A stretch of 50,516 nucleotides of DNA from Saccharomonospora azurea NA-128 (GCF_000231055.2 NZ_CM001466.1:1653954-1704469), one strand, 5' to 3'; numbered from the stretch's first letter, positions 20,074 through 31,087 are shown. Numbers and translations are program-made. Notes: a model not told the origin generated them from the sequence alone.

Positions 20074-21504
20074 GTGGACAAGACTTTCGCCGGAGCGCGG
20101 CTCCGCCACCTCAGGCAGAGCCGCTCGATGAGCCAGGCCGACCTGGCCCGGCTACTCGAAATCTCGCCCAGCTACCTCAACCAGATCGAGCACAACACCC
20201 GGCCGCTGACCGTTCCGGTACTGCTGCGCATCACCGAGGCGTTCGGGGTCGACGCCGAGTTCTTCGCCGACAACGACACCTCCCGGCTCGTGGCCGACGT
20301 CCGGGAAGCCCTGCTCGACGAGTCCGTGGGAGCCGACGTCTCCCCCGGCGAGATCAACGACCTCGCGAAGAACCTTCCCTCGGTGGCCGAGGCGCTGGTC
20401 AAACTGCACCGCAGCTACCGCAATGCGGTCGAGACCACGGCCGCCCTTGTCACGGAGGACGGTCGCGGCGTCCACGGCAGCCCCGCCGCCCCCCTGCCCC
20501 ACGAGGAGGTGCGCGACTTCTTCTACGAACGCGAGAACTACGTGGGCGAGCTCGACGAGCGCGCCGAGAAGATGTACCGCGAGCTGGGTCTGCGCCGCGA
20601 CGAGATCCGCAACGGCCTGCGGGACCGGCTGGCCGAGCACTACGGCGTCACCGTCACCAGCGAAGGACTCAACCTCGCCGCGGGCGAACAGCACCGCTAC
20701 GAACCCGAGGGAAAGATCCTCCGGATGGCGCCGACCCTGCGCATCGGCCAGCAGACGTTCCGCATGGCCTCACAGATCGCGCTGCTGGAGTACGACGACC
20801 TCATCACCGAACTCGCCGACTCGTGGGCGTTCTCCGGGCCGCCCGCGCGCTCCCTGGCGCGCGTCGGGCTGGCGAACTACTTCGCGGGCGCGTTGATCCT
20901 GCCCTACCGCGACTTCCACAGCGCCGCCGAACGGTTCCGCTACGACATCGAGCTGCTCTGCGAACACTTCGGGGTCGGCTTCGAGACGGTGTGCCACCGG
21001 CTCTCGACCCTCCAGCGCCCCAAACTGCGCGGCATCCCGTTCTCGTTCGTGCGCGTCGACCGCGCGGGCAACATGTCGAAACGCCAGTCGGCCGCCGGTT
21101 TCCACTTCTCCCGGGTCGGCGGCGCGTGTCCGCTGTGGATCATCTACGAGGCGTTCACCCGCCCCGGGAAGGTGCTCAGCCAGGTCGCGACACTGCCCGA
21201 CGGCAAGGGCTACTTCTGGATCGCGCGCACCGTCTCCCGCAACATCGGCGGGCACGGGAGTCCGGGCAAGATGTTCTCGGTGGGGCTGGGTTGCGAACTC
21301 CGCCACGCGCACCGGCTCGTGTACTCGTCGGGCCTGAACCTCGACGACCGGACCGCCGCCACCCCCATCGGCATCGGCTGCAAGGTGTGCGAGCGTCCCG
21401 CGTGTCCGCAGCGGGCGTTCCCGACGATCGGCAAGCAGTTGACGGTGGACGAGAACACCAGCACGTTCGTCCCCTACCCCGCGGTGCCCAAGCCGGAAGC
21501 CTGA
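20074..21504 (+). CDS. ramB: RamB-type regulator of acetate/glyoxylate metabolism
   Basis: 476 aa, the size of RamB. Residues about 5-62 are an XRE helix-turn-helix (ARLRHLRQSRSMSQADLARLLEISPSYLNQIEHNTRPLTVPVLLRITEAFGVD). The middle is the IrrE/ImmA-like domain (MASQIALLEYDDLITELADSW, GLANYFAGALILPYRDFHSAAERFRYDIELLCEHFGVGFETVCHRLSTLQRP). The C-terminal short-chain fatty-acyl regulator part has cysteines CKVCERPACPQRAFP. In Corynebacterium, RamB represses aceA/aceB in glucose medium. GTG 20074 gives MDKTFAGARLRHLR; the frame is open further upstream through the boxes. Confidence 0.92.
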   Translation: MDKTFAGARLRHLRQSRSMSQADLARLLEISPSYLNQIEHNTRPLTVPVLLRITEAFGVDAEFFADNDTSRLVADVREALLDESVGADVSPGEINDLAKNLPSVAEALVKLHRSYRNAVETTAALVTEDGRGVHGSPAAPLPHEEVRDFFYERENYVGELDERAEKMYRELGLRRDEIRNGLRDRLAEHYGVTVTSEGLNLAAGEQHRYEPEGKILRMAPTLRIGQQTFRMASQIALLEYDDLITELADSWAFSGPPARSLARVGLANYFAGALILPYRDFHSAAERFRYDIELLCEHFGVGFETVCHRLSTLQRPKLRGIPFSFVRVDRAGNMSKRQSAAGFHFSRVGGACPLWIIYEAFTRPGKVLSQVATLPDGKGYFWIARTVSRNIGGHGSPGKMFSVGLGCELRHAHRLVYSSGLNLDDRTAATPIGIGCKVCERPACPQRAFPTIGKQLTVDENTSTFVPYPAVPKPEA

Positions 21505-21558
21505 GCCCCACCTCGCGCACCGGGCCGGACCGGGCCTCGGTGCGCGAGGACGCCGCGG

Positions 21559-22878
21559 CTACCGGGGCGAGGACACCGCCGCCTCCGCGATGGCGTCACT
21601 GCCGATGCTCGGCCCACGCGGCGGGATCGCGTCGTAGTCCGCCGGGTCGAGCGTGTCCACCCGACCGCTGGCGAGCGCGGACAGCATGCCGTCGAGGCCG
21701 ATGTAGACGGAACGGGTGAGCACCGCCCGGTACTGCTGTCCGAGCGTCTGCGTCTGCCCGCGGACCTCGAACAGCACCGTGCCACTCCCGTTCAGCGCGA
21801 ACGCCCCGAGGCCCGTGCCCGGCAGGTTGGTGTCCTGCGGATAGAGCGTCACGTTGCCGAACAGCGGCCGGTTGTTCGCCGCGCCCTGCAGCGCGTTGTA
21901 GACGGCCACGTTGAGGCGCTTGGAGTAGTCCAGGTCGTAGTCCGCCGCGTACTGCTCGTACCCGGGCATGGTGGCCGGGTCGTCGACGAACTTGCCCGAG
22001 ATCGACAGCGTCACGAACTCGTCCGGGTCGTCCGGCATCACGTAGCAGGCACCCTGGTGGTGCAGGTCGACATAGGTGTCGACCGTGCCGAACTCCGCCG
22101 TGAGCCCGCGGTAGACGTCGCGCACCGTCCGGCTCTCCGGCGTCAGGTACCAGCCGGTGGACGCCGAGTCGCCCGGGAAGTCCTCCGCGCGCGGCACGTA
22201 GTTCAGGTCCGGGTGGTAGTCACGGTTGGTGTCGAACCCGGGCCGCTCGGAGTAGTCGTCGCCCTGCAGCGTTCCGGTGTAGTAGTTCCACGCGGGCTCG
22301 CTGCCGCGCAACTGCGGGAACCGGGCCGTCGCCTCCGCCCACGTCATGTCGTTGCCACGCCGGTCGAGCTCCGCGCCGTCCGGGTTCATCTTCGGGATCG
22401 CGACGATGGTCAGCTCGTCGAGCCAGCGCTTCGCCTTCGCCGAGTCGCTGGTGGACAGCCAGTCCAGCAGGTCGAGGATCGCGTCGGTGCCGGTCTTCTC
22501 GTTGCCGTGGATCTCGCTGGTGATCAGCACCGCCTTAGGACCCGTACCCACGCGCGCACTCCAGATCTCGCGCCCGCGGTTGCTCATCCCGACCTGCTCG
22601 ACCTCCACCCGGCCGTCGCTGTTGCGTTCGATGCGGTCGAGTTCGATGCCGAGTTCACGGTGATCGGTGAACTCGTTGATCGGCAGGTCGCGCGGCTCGT
22701 CGCTGCACTCGGTCGCGAACGTGAGGTCGGACGGTTGAGGGCGGTCGAGCTGTGTCGAGTAGGCGGGGAGGTCGGACGTGTCGGTCGGGCCGGCGACGGC
22801 CGGGGACGCGGGCGCGAGCAACGCGACGATCCCGGCTCCGGCCAGCACCGCACGTGTGGAACGTCTGAATGCTGCCAC
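21559..22878 (-). CDS. Secreted M14 zinc carboxypeptidase
   Basis: 439 aa. Signal peptide: RRSTRAVLAGAGIVALLAPASPAVA with likely cleavage near residue 30. Zn ligands: EIHGNEKTGTDA (His and Glu) and LHHQGACY (His). The catalytic Glu is in VLFEVRGQT. Arg/Asn substrate-binding residues are probably in PGFDTNRDYHPD. M14 enzymes remove C-terminal amino acids, and bacterial secreted members act on peptides or cell-wall stems. GTG 22878 is chosen because GGAG lies 6 nt before it and it yields a clean signal peptide; the frame continues to an ATG at 22932 without a signal-like start. Confidence 0.87.
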   Translation of the reverse strand: MAAFRRSTRAVLAGAGIVALLAPASPAVAGPTDTSDLPAYSTQLDRPQPSDLTFATECSDEPRDLPINEFTDHRELGIELDRIERNSDGRVEVEQVGMSNRGREIWSARVGTGPKAVLITSEIHGNEKTGTDAILDLLDWLSTSDSAKAKRWLDELTIVAIPKMNPDGAELDRRGNDMTWAEATARFPQLRGSEPAWNYYTGTLQGDDYSERPGFDTNRDYHPDLNYVPRAEDFPGDSASTGWYLTPESRTVRDVYRGLTAEFGTVDTYVDLHHQGACYVMPDDPDEFVTLSISGKFVDDPATMPGYEQYAADYDLDYSKRLNVAVYNALQGAANNRPLFGNVTLYPQDTNLPGTGLGAFALNGSGTVLFEVRGQTQTLGQQYRAVLTRSVYIGLDGMLSALASGRVDTLDPADYDAIPPRGPSIGSDAIAEAAVSSPR

Positions 22879-23020
22879 GAGCGACTCCAGGTCAGCAGGG
22901 ACTACCCCTTCGCGGAGTAATCGGCTCATCACGGACGAAAGTTAGTTCTAGCAACGAACGACCTGTCCGCAAAAGGGCCGCCGCCGGATAGGTCCGATTC
23001 CGCCCGGCTCGAAAACCACC

Positions 23021-23267
23021 GTGTCCGCGAGTTGCGTACGCGTGTCCGCACTTCCCGTACGCGTGTCCGCGCCTCCCGCACGCGTGTCCGCGTGTCCCGT
23101 ACGCGTGTCCGCAGCTTGAGGCGCGACCCCGCTCAGAGCACGGACGCCTGCCGGCTCCAGGTGTTGGCTGCCTGCTCTCGTTCGCGCCACCGATCACCGA
23201 AGACGCGTACCTCACGTGCGATGACGCGTACGTGAGACGCGAACACCCGTACGCAACTCGCGGACAC
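23021..23267. repeat. Mirrored pair of 21-bp tandem repeat arrays
   Basis: The unit GTGTCCGC-N13 starts at 23021, 23042, 23063, 23084 and 23105, exactly 21 bp apart; the last unit is degenerate after its first eight bases. Reading inward from 23267 on the minus strand, the same unit recurs about four times at 21-bp steps, becoming less conserved. The outer 20 bp match perfectly as inverted repeats (23021-23040 and 23248-23267). About 70 bp of unrelated sequence lies between the arms. The element fills most of the 401-bp gap between the M14 and acyltransferase genes, which has no coding sequence. Function is unknown. The 21-bp period equals two helical turns and so fits protein binding on one DNA face. 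Confidence 0.85.
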
Positions 23268-23279
23268 GATGTTCAGGGG

Positions 23280-24035
23280 TCAGGCTTCGCCGAGGGTCTT
23301 CTTCAACGCCTTGTTCGCCTTGCGGGCCATGTCCTTGACGGCCTCGCGGCGTTCGGCGTCGGCCTCGTAGTCGGCCCTGCGGTCGCGGACGACGCGCGCC
23401 GGCGAGCCCACCGCGATGCCGTAGTCGGGGATGTCGCCCCGCACCACGGCGTGGGCCCCGAGCACGCACCCCCGACCCACCCGGGTGCCGCGCAGCACCG
23501 ACACCTTCGTGCCGATCCAGGTGTCCGGGCCGATGCGCACGGGCGATTTCACGATGCCCTGGTCCTTGATCGGCCGCGTGATGTCGGTGGTGACGTGGTC
23601 GAAGTCGCAGATGTACACCCAGTCGGCCACGAGCGTCGCCGCGCCGATCTCGATGTCGAGGTAGCCGTTCACCACGTTCTGCCTGCCGAACACGGCCTTG
23701 TCGCCGATCCGGAGCGAGCCCTCGTGGCAGCGGATGGCGTTGCCGTCGCCGATGTGCACCCAGCGCCCGATCTCCATGCGCCCGTAGCCGGGACGGCAGT
23801 GGATCTCGACGTTGCGGCCGAGGAACACCATGCCGCGCAGCACGATGTGCGGGTTGGCCAGGCGGAACTTGAGCAGTCGCCAGTACCGGACGAGGTACCA
23901 GGAAGTGAAGGCGCGGTTGCGCCACACCCAGCGCAGCGAGTCCGCTGTGAGGAACCGAGCCTGCTGGGGATCGCGCCGCGACCGGCGCCACGCCTGCACC
24001 CGCGAGAGCACGGGAGAACCCCACATCGACGTCAT
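23280..24035 (-). CDS. Left-handed beta-helix acyltransferase, Rv3034c-like
   Basis: 251 aa. After an N-terminal helical part (SRVQAWRRSRRDPQQARFLTADSLRWVWRNRAFTSWYLVRYWRLLKFRL), hexapeptide-repeat strands run from about residue 75 to 205 (IEIGAATLVADWVYICDFDHVTTD, SPVRIGPDTWIGTKVSVLRGTRVGRGCVLGAHAVVRGDIPDYGIAVGSPARVV), ending in a Lys-rich helix. This is the maltose/galactoside O-acetyltransferase fold with probable catalytic His in FDHVT. It resembles Rv3034c, a proposed MGLP acyltransferase, which fits the nearby MGLP genes. ATG 24035 lacks a Shine-Dalgarno site; ATG 24026 is an alternative. Confidence 0.85.
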   Translation of the reverse strand: MTSMWGSPVLSRVQAWRRSRRDPQQARFLTADSLRWVWRNRAFTSWYLVRYWRLLKFRLANPHIVLRGMVFLGRNVEIHCRPGYGRMEIGRWVHIGDGNAIRCHEGSLRIGDKAVFGRQNVVNGYLDIEIGAATLVADWVYICDFDHVTTDITRPIKDQGIVKSPVRIGPDTWIGTKVSVLRGTRVGRGCVLGAHAVVRGDIPDYGIAVGSPARVVRDRRADYEADAERREAVKDMARKANKALKKTLGEA

Positions 24036-24087
24036 GGGGAGGAACCGTAACGTGTGGCGTGGAGCGAGGAACGAGGGAGTGTGGCGC

Positions 24088-25050
24088 GTGGTGACCAAGC
24101 TCGTGATCGACACCGACCCGGGAGTGGACGACGCCTTCGCGATCGCACTCGCGGCGCTGAGCGAGGACGTCGAGCTGCTCGGTGTGACGACGGTGTTCGG
24201 CAACGTGGGCCTCGACAACACGACGCGGAACGCGCGCCGGGTCCTCGCGTTGTGCAAGCGCGGTGACGTGCCGGTGGCCGAGGGCGCCGCTCGTCCGCTC
24301 GTGCATCCGCATCCCCACAGGGCCCGCTACGTGCACGGCGTCGACGGGCTGTCGGGGCGTTCCGCGGCGCTGCCGGAACCCGAACGTCCGGTGGAACGCG
24401 GCGGCGCCGTGCGGTTGCTGGCGCGGCTGCTGGAGGACTCCGACGACCCGGTCACCATCGTGCCCATCGGGCCGTTGACGAACATCGCGACGCTGCTCGC
24501 CGCCCGGCCCGACCTGCACCACAAGATCGCGCGGGTGGTGATCATGGGCGGCGCGCTCCTGCACGGCAACACGAGCGCGGCGGCCGAGTTCAACATCTGG
24601 AGCGACCCGGAAGCCGCGCAACGCGTCCTCGGTGGCGGCGAGGTGCCCTGCGTGCTGGTGCCGATGGATTTGACCTACCGGTGCGCGGTCGACCGGGCCT
24701 GGCTGGACGCGCTCGCCGCCTCCGGTCCCGTGGGCGCCGCGCTCACCGCGTTGACGCCCGACTACCTGGCCCACTACCGCAAGGCGCTGGGGTGGGACGG
24801 GATGGTGCTGCATGACGCGGTGGCGGTCGCGGAGGCGATCTCCCCGGGCATTCTGCGGACGGAGGCGGTGCCGGTGGCGGTGGAGACGTCGTTCGGCCCG
24901 GCCCGCGGCGCGACGCTCGTGGACCAGCGGCGTCCGGAACTGCGTGCGGACACCGAGGTGCCCGAGACCGGCGCCCCGGTCAGCGTGGCGGTGGACACCG
25001 ACGTGGACGCGTTGCGGACGTTCTTCGCGGAGCGGCTCACGCTGAGCTGA
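24088..25050 (+). CDS. Nucleoside hydrolase (IunH/RihA family)
   Basis: 320 aa. The Ca2+-binding aspartate cluster is at the start: LVIDTDPGVDDAFAIALA. Other family stretches: VTTVFGNVGLDNTTRNA, VTIVPIGPLTNIATLL, VVIMGGALLHGNTSAAAEFNIWSDPEAAQ, and GMVLHDAVAVAEAISPG, whose His-Asp pair acts at the ribose. It splits N-ribosides into base and ribose for purine/pyrimidine salvage. Several GTG codons are possible starts; 24088 follows GAGGGAG with an 8-nt spacer. Divergent from the acyltransferase gene with about 52 bp between them. Confidence 0.92.
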   Translation: MVTKLVIDTDPGVDDAFAIALAALSEDVELLGVTTVFGNVGLDNTTRNARRVLALCKRGDVPVAEGAARPLVHPHPHRARYVHGVDGLSGRSAALPEPERPVERGGAVRLLARLLEDSDDPVTIVPIGPLTNIATLLAARPDLHHKIARVVIMGGALLHGNTSAAAEFNIWSDPEAAQRVLGGGEVPCVLVPMDLTYRCAVDRAWLDALAASGPVGAALTALTPDYLAHYRKALGWDGMVLHDAVAVAEAISPGILRTEAVPVAVETSFGPARGATLVDQRRPELRADTEVPETGAPVSVAVDTDVDALRTFFAERLTLS

Positions 25051-25127
25051 TCGGGCCACTCGACCGGGCAGGTTCGCGATCTCCCCCGTCTCGGGTATGT
25101 CCTCACGCACCGTGGCCGTTCGCTCCT

Positions 25128-25140
25128 TATGCTGTGCACA
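25128..25140 (+). promoter_or_regulatory. -10 box of a leaderless promoter for the NlpC/P60 gene
   Basis: TATGCT (25128-25133), six bases, ATG at 25140. No Shine-Dalgarno sequence is present. Confidence 0.55.
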
Positions 25141-26291
25141 TGAGTGCGCGCGGCGGGCCACGGAACAGGCGACTGGTGATCGCGGCGGTCGCGGCAGCGG
25201 TGGTGGCGGTCGCCGTCGTGGTCGTCGCCCTGCGGTTCGGTCCTCAGGGCGCCGAGGGGACCGCCGCCTCACAACCGGCCCCCCGAACGTCGTCGTCCTC
25301 CTCGCAGTGGACGGAGCCGGGCACGCCCACGAGCACCGCTCCCCCGGCGTCCTCGGTGCCCGCGGACTCGGGTCTGACGTTCGAGAAGTGGGTCGACGAC
25401 GTCGCCGACTGGCTCGACATCCCGCGCCGGGCGATGTACGCGTACGCGACCGCGACGGTGACGCTCGACGAGGAGCGACCGGACTGCAATCTCTCGTGGG
25501 TCACCCTGGCGGGTGTCGGCCGCACCACCACGAACCACGGCCGGGTCGAGGGCGCCGGCGTCACCGACACGGGCGAGATGTCGAAGCCCCTCGACACGGT
25601 CGAGGTGCGCGACTTCGCCGGTGAGGTGGTCTCCGAGCCGGGGGCGGCGGGACCGTTGCAGCTCTCACCCACGGTGTGGGAGCGGTTCAAGGCGAGCCCG
25701 GACGGCGACGAGCCCGACATCCAGAACATCGACGACGCCGCGTTGACCGCGGGTCGAGCCCTCTGCGACGGCGGGCGCGATCTCTCCGCCGGTGACGACT
25801 GGCTGGCCGGTGTCGCGGCGCTGCAGGACCAGCCGCTGTTCCTGCACCGGGTGCTGGCCACGGCCAACGTCTACGGCACGGTCGGTCAGAGCCGCACCAA
25901 GCCGAACGCCACCGCGCTGAAGGCGGTCACGTTCGCCATCGACAAGATCGGCCTGCCGTACGTGTGGGGCGGCAACGGCACCGAGAAGGGCGACGCCGGG
26001 TTCGACTGCTCCGGCCTGACCACCGCCGCGTACGCCGAGGCGGGTGTCGAGCTCATGCGCACGGCGCACACGCAGTACCACAGCGTGCCGATGGTGGACC
26101 GCGGCGACGACCTGCAGCTGGGCGACCTGATCTTCTTCGGCGACCCGGGCACCAAGATCCACCACGTCGGCATCTACATCGGCAACGACCAGATGATCGA
26201 CGCGCCGACGTTCGGCCAGGCCGTCCAGGTGCACAACTACCGCAAGCCGGGCGACAGTTACGCGGGGGCGGGCAGGCCCACGGCCGCGTAG
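25140..26291 (+). CDS. NlpC/P60 peptidoglycan endopeptidase with transglycosylase-like domain
   Basis: 383 aa. An N-terminal membrane anchor (about residues 12-31, LVIAAVAAAVVAVAVVVVAL) is followed by a Ser/Thr/Pro-rich linker. Residues about 80-240 look like a bacterial lytic-transglycosylase-type domain (WLDIPRRAMYAYATA, GAAGPLQLSPTVWERF). The C-terminal NlpC/P60 domain has the catalytic Cys in FDCSGLTTAAYAEAG, His in KIHHVGIYIG and a third polar residue in VQVHNYRKPG. It probably cuts peptidoglycan stem peptides outside the membrane, like RipA/RpfB-partner enzymes (inference). Confidence 0.9.
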   Translation: MSARGGPRNRRLVIAAVAAAVVAVAVVVVALRFGPQGAEGTAASQPAPRTSSSSSQWTEPGTPTSTAPPASSVPADSGLTFEKWVDDVADWLDIPRRAMYAYATATVTLDEERPDCNLSWVTLAGVGRTTTNHGRVEGAGVTDTGEMSKPLDTVEVRDFAGEVVSEPGAAGPLQLSPTVWERFKASPDGDEPDIQNIDDAALTAGRALCDGGRDLSAGDDWLAGVAALQDQPLFLHRVLATANVYGTVGQSRTKPNATALKAVTFAIDKIGLPYVWGGNGTEKGDAGFDCSGLTTAAYAEAGVELMRTAHTQYHSVPMVDRGDDLQLGDLIFFGDPGTKIHHVGIYIGNDQMIDAPTFGQAVQVHNYRKPGDSYAGAGRPTAA

Positions 26292-26320
26292 CGGCGGTCG
26301 TTTCTCCGGCCGCCCTGAGG

Positions 26321-26728
26321 TCAGGTGCTGGAGACGAGTTCGGCGAGAAGGTCCCGGATGCGACGGTCGATTTCGTCGCGGATCGGACGGATCTCATCGA
26401 TTGACTTCCCGGCGGGGTCGTCGAGTTGCCAGTCGAGGTAGCGCTTGCCGGGAAAGACGGGGCAGGCGTCGCCGCAGCCCATCGTGACGACGACGTCCGC
26501 CGCCCGCACGGCGTCGGTGGTCAGCAACTTGGGCGACGCTGCGGACAGGTCCAGGCCGAGCTCGTGCATGGCTCGGCTGACGGCGGGGTTGATGTCGTCG
26601 GCGGGAGCGGAACCGGCGGAGCGGACGACGATCCGGCCTTGCGCGTGGTGTTCGAGCAGCGCCGCCGCCATCTGGGAGCGTCCGGCGTTGTGGACGCAAA
26701 CGAAGAGAACTTCCGGCTTGGCGGTCAC
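26321..26728 (-). CDS. arsC: Arsenate reductase (thioredoxin-coupled LMW-PTP type)
   Basis: 135 aa. The P-loop CVHNAGRSQM starts at Cys11 (CX5R), and the resolving cysteines lie in TMGCGDACPVFPGKRYLDWQLDDPAGK (Cys85 and Cys89). It reduces arsenate to arsenite for export by the neighbour. GTG 26728 overlaps the acr3 stop by 4 bp (GTGA), and GGAGG precedes it by 4 nt. Last gene of the arsR-acr3-arsC operon. Confidence 0.93.
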   Translation of the reverse strand: MTAKPEVLFVCVHNAGRSQMAAALLEHHAQGRIVVRSAGSAPADDINPAVSRAMHELGLDLSAASPKLLTTDAVRAADVVVTMGCGDACPVFPGKRYLDWQLDDPAGKSIDEIRPIRDEIDRRIRDLLAELVSST

Positions 26729-27804
26729 GATGCCTCCGTGGTCGAAGCGGTGAAACGGCGGCGCAGAGCGAGTGAGACGTAGACGAGCGCGACGAGGACC
26801 GGCACCTCGATGAGAGGCCCGACCACTCCGGCGAGCGCCTGTCCGCTGGCGGCGCCGAAGGTGGCGATCGCAACGGCGATGGCGAGCTCGAAGTTGTTGC
26901 CCGCGGCGGTGAACGCCAGCGTGGTGGTACGGGCGTAGTTCAACCCGGCGGCCTTGCCGACGGCGTAGGAGACGGCCCACATGATCGCGAAGTAGGCGAG
27001 CAGCGGCAATGCGATGCGGACGACGTCGAGCGGGCGGGACGTGATCTGCTCCCCCTGCAGGGCGAACAGGATCACGATGGTGAACAGCAGCCCGTACAAC
27101 GCGACCGGCCCGATTTTCGGCAGGAACCGGGCTTCGTACCAGTCGCGTCCTTTGGCACGTTCGCCGAGCCGCCGGGTCAGATATCCGGCCACGAGTGGGA
27201 TGCCGAGGAAGACCAGCACGTTCGCGGTGATCTGCCAACCGGACACCGCGAGGTCGGTCTGCGGCAGGCCGAGCCAGCCCGGCAGCACCGACAGGTAGAA
27301 CCAGCCGAGCGCCCCGAACATGATCACCTGGAAGACGGAGTTGAGAGCGACGAGCACGGCGGCGGCCTCACGGTCTCCGCAGGCGAGGTCGTTCCAGATG
27401 ACGACCATGGCGATGCACCGGGCAAGCCCCACAATGATCAAACCGGTGCGGTATTCGGGCAGGTCGGGCAGCAGCAGCCAGGCGAGGGCGAACATCAACG
27501 CCGGACCGAACAGCCAGTTGAGCACCAGCGACGACAGCAGGAGCTTGCGGTCGCCGGTGACAGTATCGAGCCGGTCGTAGCGAACCTTCGCCAACACCGG
27601 ATACATCATCACCAGCAGTCCCAGCGCAATCGGTAGCGAGATCCCGTCGATGGCCACGGCGTTGAGCGCGCCCTCGAGACCCGGAACCCAGCGTCCGGCG
27701 AGCAGACCGACCACCATCGCAGCGGCGATCCACACCGGCAGGAATCGGTCGAGGCCCGACAGCTTCGCCACGACGGCCGACTGAGTCGTGTCGGCGGTGC
27801 TCAC
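26725..27804 (-). CDS. acr3: ACR3 family arsenite efflux permease
   Basis: 359 aa with about ten membrane segments. Conserved stretches: LGLLVMMYPVLAKVRYDRL, FGPALMFALAWLLLPDLPEYRTGLIIVGLARCIAMVVIWNDLACGD with the essential ACR3 cysteine in ARCIAMV, and TLAFTAAGNNFELAIAVAIATFGAASGQALAGVVGPLIEVPVLVALVYVS. It exports arsenite (and possibly antimonite) using the proton gradient. GTG 27804 overlaps the arsR stop (GTGA), so all three ars genes are translationally coupled. Confidence 0.95.
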   Translation of the reverse strand: MSTADTTQSAVVAKLSGLDRFLPVWIAAAMVVGLLAGRWVPGLEGALNAVAIDGISLPIALGLLVMMYPVLAKVRYDRLDTVTGDRKLLLSSLVLNWLFGPALMFALAWLLLPDLPEYRTGLIIVGLARCIAMVVIWNDLACGDREAAAVLVALNSVFQVIMFGALGWFYLSVLPGWLGLPQTDLAVSGWQITANVLVFLGIPLVAGYLTRRLGERAKGRDWYEARFLPKIGPVALYGLLFTIVILFALQGEQITSRPLDVVRIALPLLAYFAIMWAVSYAVGKAAGLNYARTTTLAFTAAGNNFELAIAVAIATFGAASGQALAGVVGPLIEVPVLVALVYVSLALRRRFTASTTEAS

Positions 27805-28166
27805 GCGGTCGCCACCCCCGCCTCGCCGGGTGTCAGTACCGCCGACAGGCGGGCGAGAACCTCCGGATGCACGCGGTAGTAGACCCAGGTACCTCGCCGC
27901 TGACCGGTGATCAGACCCGACTCACGCAGCACCTTCAGGTGGTGGGAGATCGTCGGTCCGCTGAGGTCGAAGGCATCGGTCAGATCGCAGACGCACACCT
28001 CTCCTCCGGCGCGGGAGGCGATCAGGGACAGCAGCCGCAGCCGCACGGGGTCGGCCATCGCCTTGAACAGCCGGGACAGCTCCACGGCCTGCTCGTCGGT
28101 CAGGGGTTCCCGGGCCAGAGGTGAACAGCAGGCGTCCATCGCCGCCACCGGCAGCTGTTTCGACAT
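27801..28166 (-). CDS. arsR: ArsR family arsenic-sensing repressor
   Basis: 121 aa winged helix-turn-helix: FKAMADPVRLRLLSLIASRAGGEVCVCDLTDAFDLSGPTISHHLKVLRESGLITGQRRGTWVYYRV. Candidate As(III) ligands are Cys13-Cys14 near the N-terminus (DACCSP) and Cys58/Cys60 in CVCDL at the start of the DNA-reading helices. This Cys layout occurs in actinobacterial ArsR/CmtR-like sensors. ATG 28166. It is divergent from arsI, and an ArsR-type palindrome overlaps the shared promoter region. Confidence 0.93.
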   Translation of the reverse strand: MSKQLPVAAMDACCSPLAREPLTDEQAVELSRLFKAMADPVRLRLLSLIASRAGGEVCVCDLTDAFDLSGPTISHHLKVLRESGLITGQRRGTWVYYRVHPEVLARLSAVLTPGEAGVATA

Positions 28167-28174
28167 GCTTCTAT

Positions 28175-28195
28175 CTTGACATTCTTCGAATCAAG
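28175..28195. promoter_or_regulatory. ArsR operator between arsR and arsI
   Basis: CTTGA (28175-28179) and TCAAG (28191-28195) form an inverted repeat with an 11-bp spacer, and ATTC/GAAT pair inside it. It lies 9 bp upstream of the arsR ATG and before arsI, the expected place for dual control. Confidence 0.6.
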
Positions 28196-28247
28196 GGAGC
28201 AAGCTGGATCTCGCCTGTTTCGACGAACATCTATCCAAGGAGGAACG

Positions 28248-28661
28248 ATGTCGCGCGTTCAGCTCGCACTGCGAGTCGGCGACCTGCCGAAGTCGATCGA
28301 GTTCTACTCGACGCTCTTCGACACCGAGCCCGCCAAGCGGCGGCCCGGCTACGCGAACTTCGCCATCACCGAGCCGCCGCTGAAGCTGGTCCTGCTCGAA
28401 GGCGAGCCCGGTCAGAGCACGGTGCTGGACCACCTCGGTGTGGAGGTGGAGTCGACCGAGCAGGTCGACCAGGCCACCACGCGGCTGACCGGCGAGGGCC
28501 TGCGGACGCTGGTCGAGAACGGCACCACGTGCTGCTACGCCCGGCAGGACAAGGTCTGGGTGCACGGCCCGGGCGGGGAACCGTGGGAGGTCTACACCGT
28601 GACCGGCGACTCGACCACGTTCGGCGCGGACGCCGCCACCACGGACACCTGCTGCGCCTGA
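28248..28661 (+). CDS. arsI: ArsI/CadI-type VOC dioxygenase (C-As lyase)
   Basis: 137 aa glyoxalase-fold protein starting MSRVQLALRVGDLPKSIEFY. The ArsI features are all present: Gln5, His62 and Glu114 as candidate Fe(II) ligands, and the vicinal Cys95-Cys96 (NGTTCCYARQDKVW) that binds trivalent organoarsenicals. ArsI cleaves the carbon-arsenic bond of methyl- and aryl-arsenicals. M. tuberculosis CadI is a close relative, so a cadmium-induced role is an alternative name. ATG 28248 has AAGGAGG five bases before it. The C-terminus ends in another Cys pair (DTCCA). Confidence 0.88.
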   Translation: MSRVQLALRVGDLPKSIEFYSTLFDTEPAKRRPGYANFAITEPPLKLVLLEGEPGQSTVLDHLGVEVESTEQVDQATTRLTGEGLRTLVENGTTCCYARQDKVWVHGPGGEPWEVYTVTGDSTTFGADAATTDTCCA

Positions 28662-28669
28662 CCCGCGAC

Positions 28670-31087
<2,418 letters not shown>

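Noticed and set aside
23032-23235. Small open frame with Thr-Arg-Val-Arg repeats
   Set aside because: It only translates the 21-bp DNA repeat, whose period is a multiple of three, and has no start or ribosome site.
22879-23279. CRISPR array
   Set aside because: The 21-bp units are contiguous without spacers and occur in two orientations; no cas genes are present.
26293-26314. Terminator between the NlpC/P60 gene and arsC
   Set aside because: Only a 5-bp GGCGG/CCGCC pairing with a 12-nt loop; too weak to claim.
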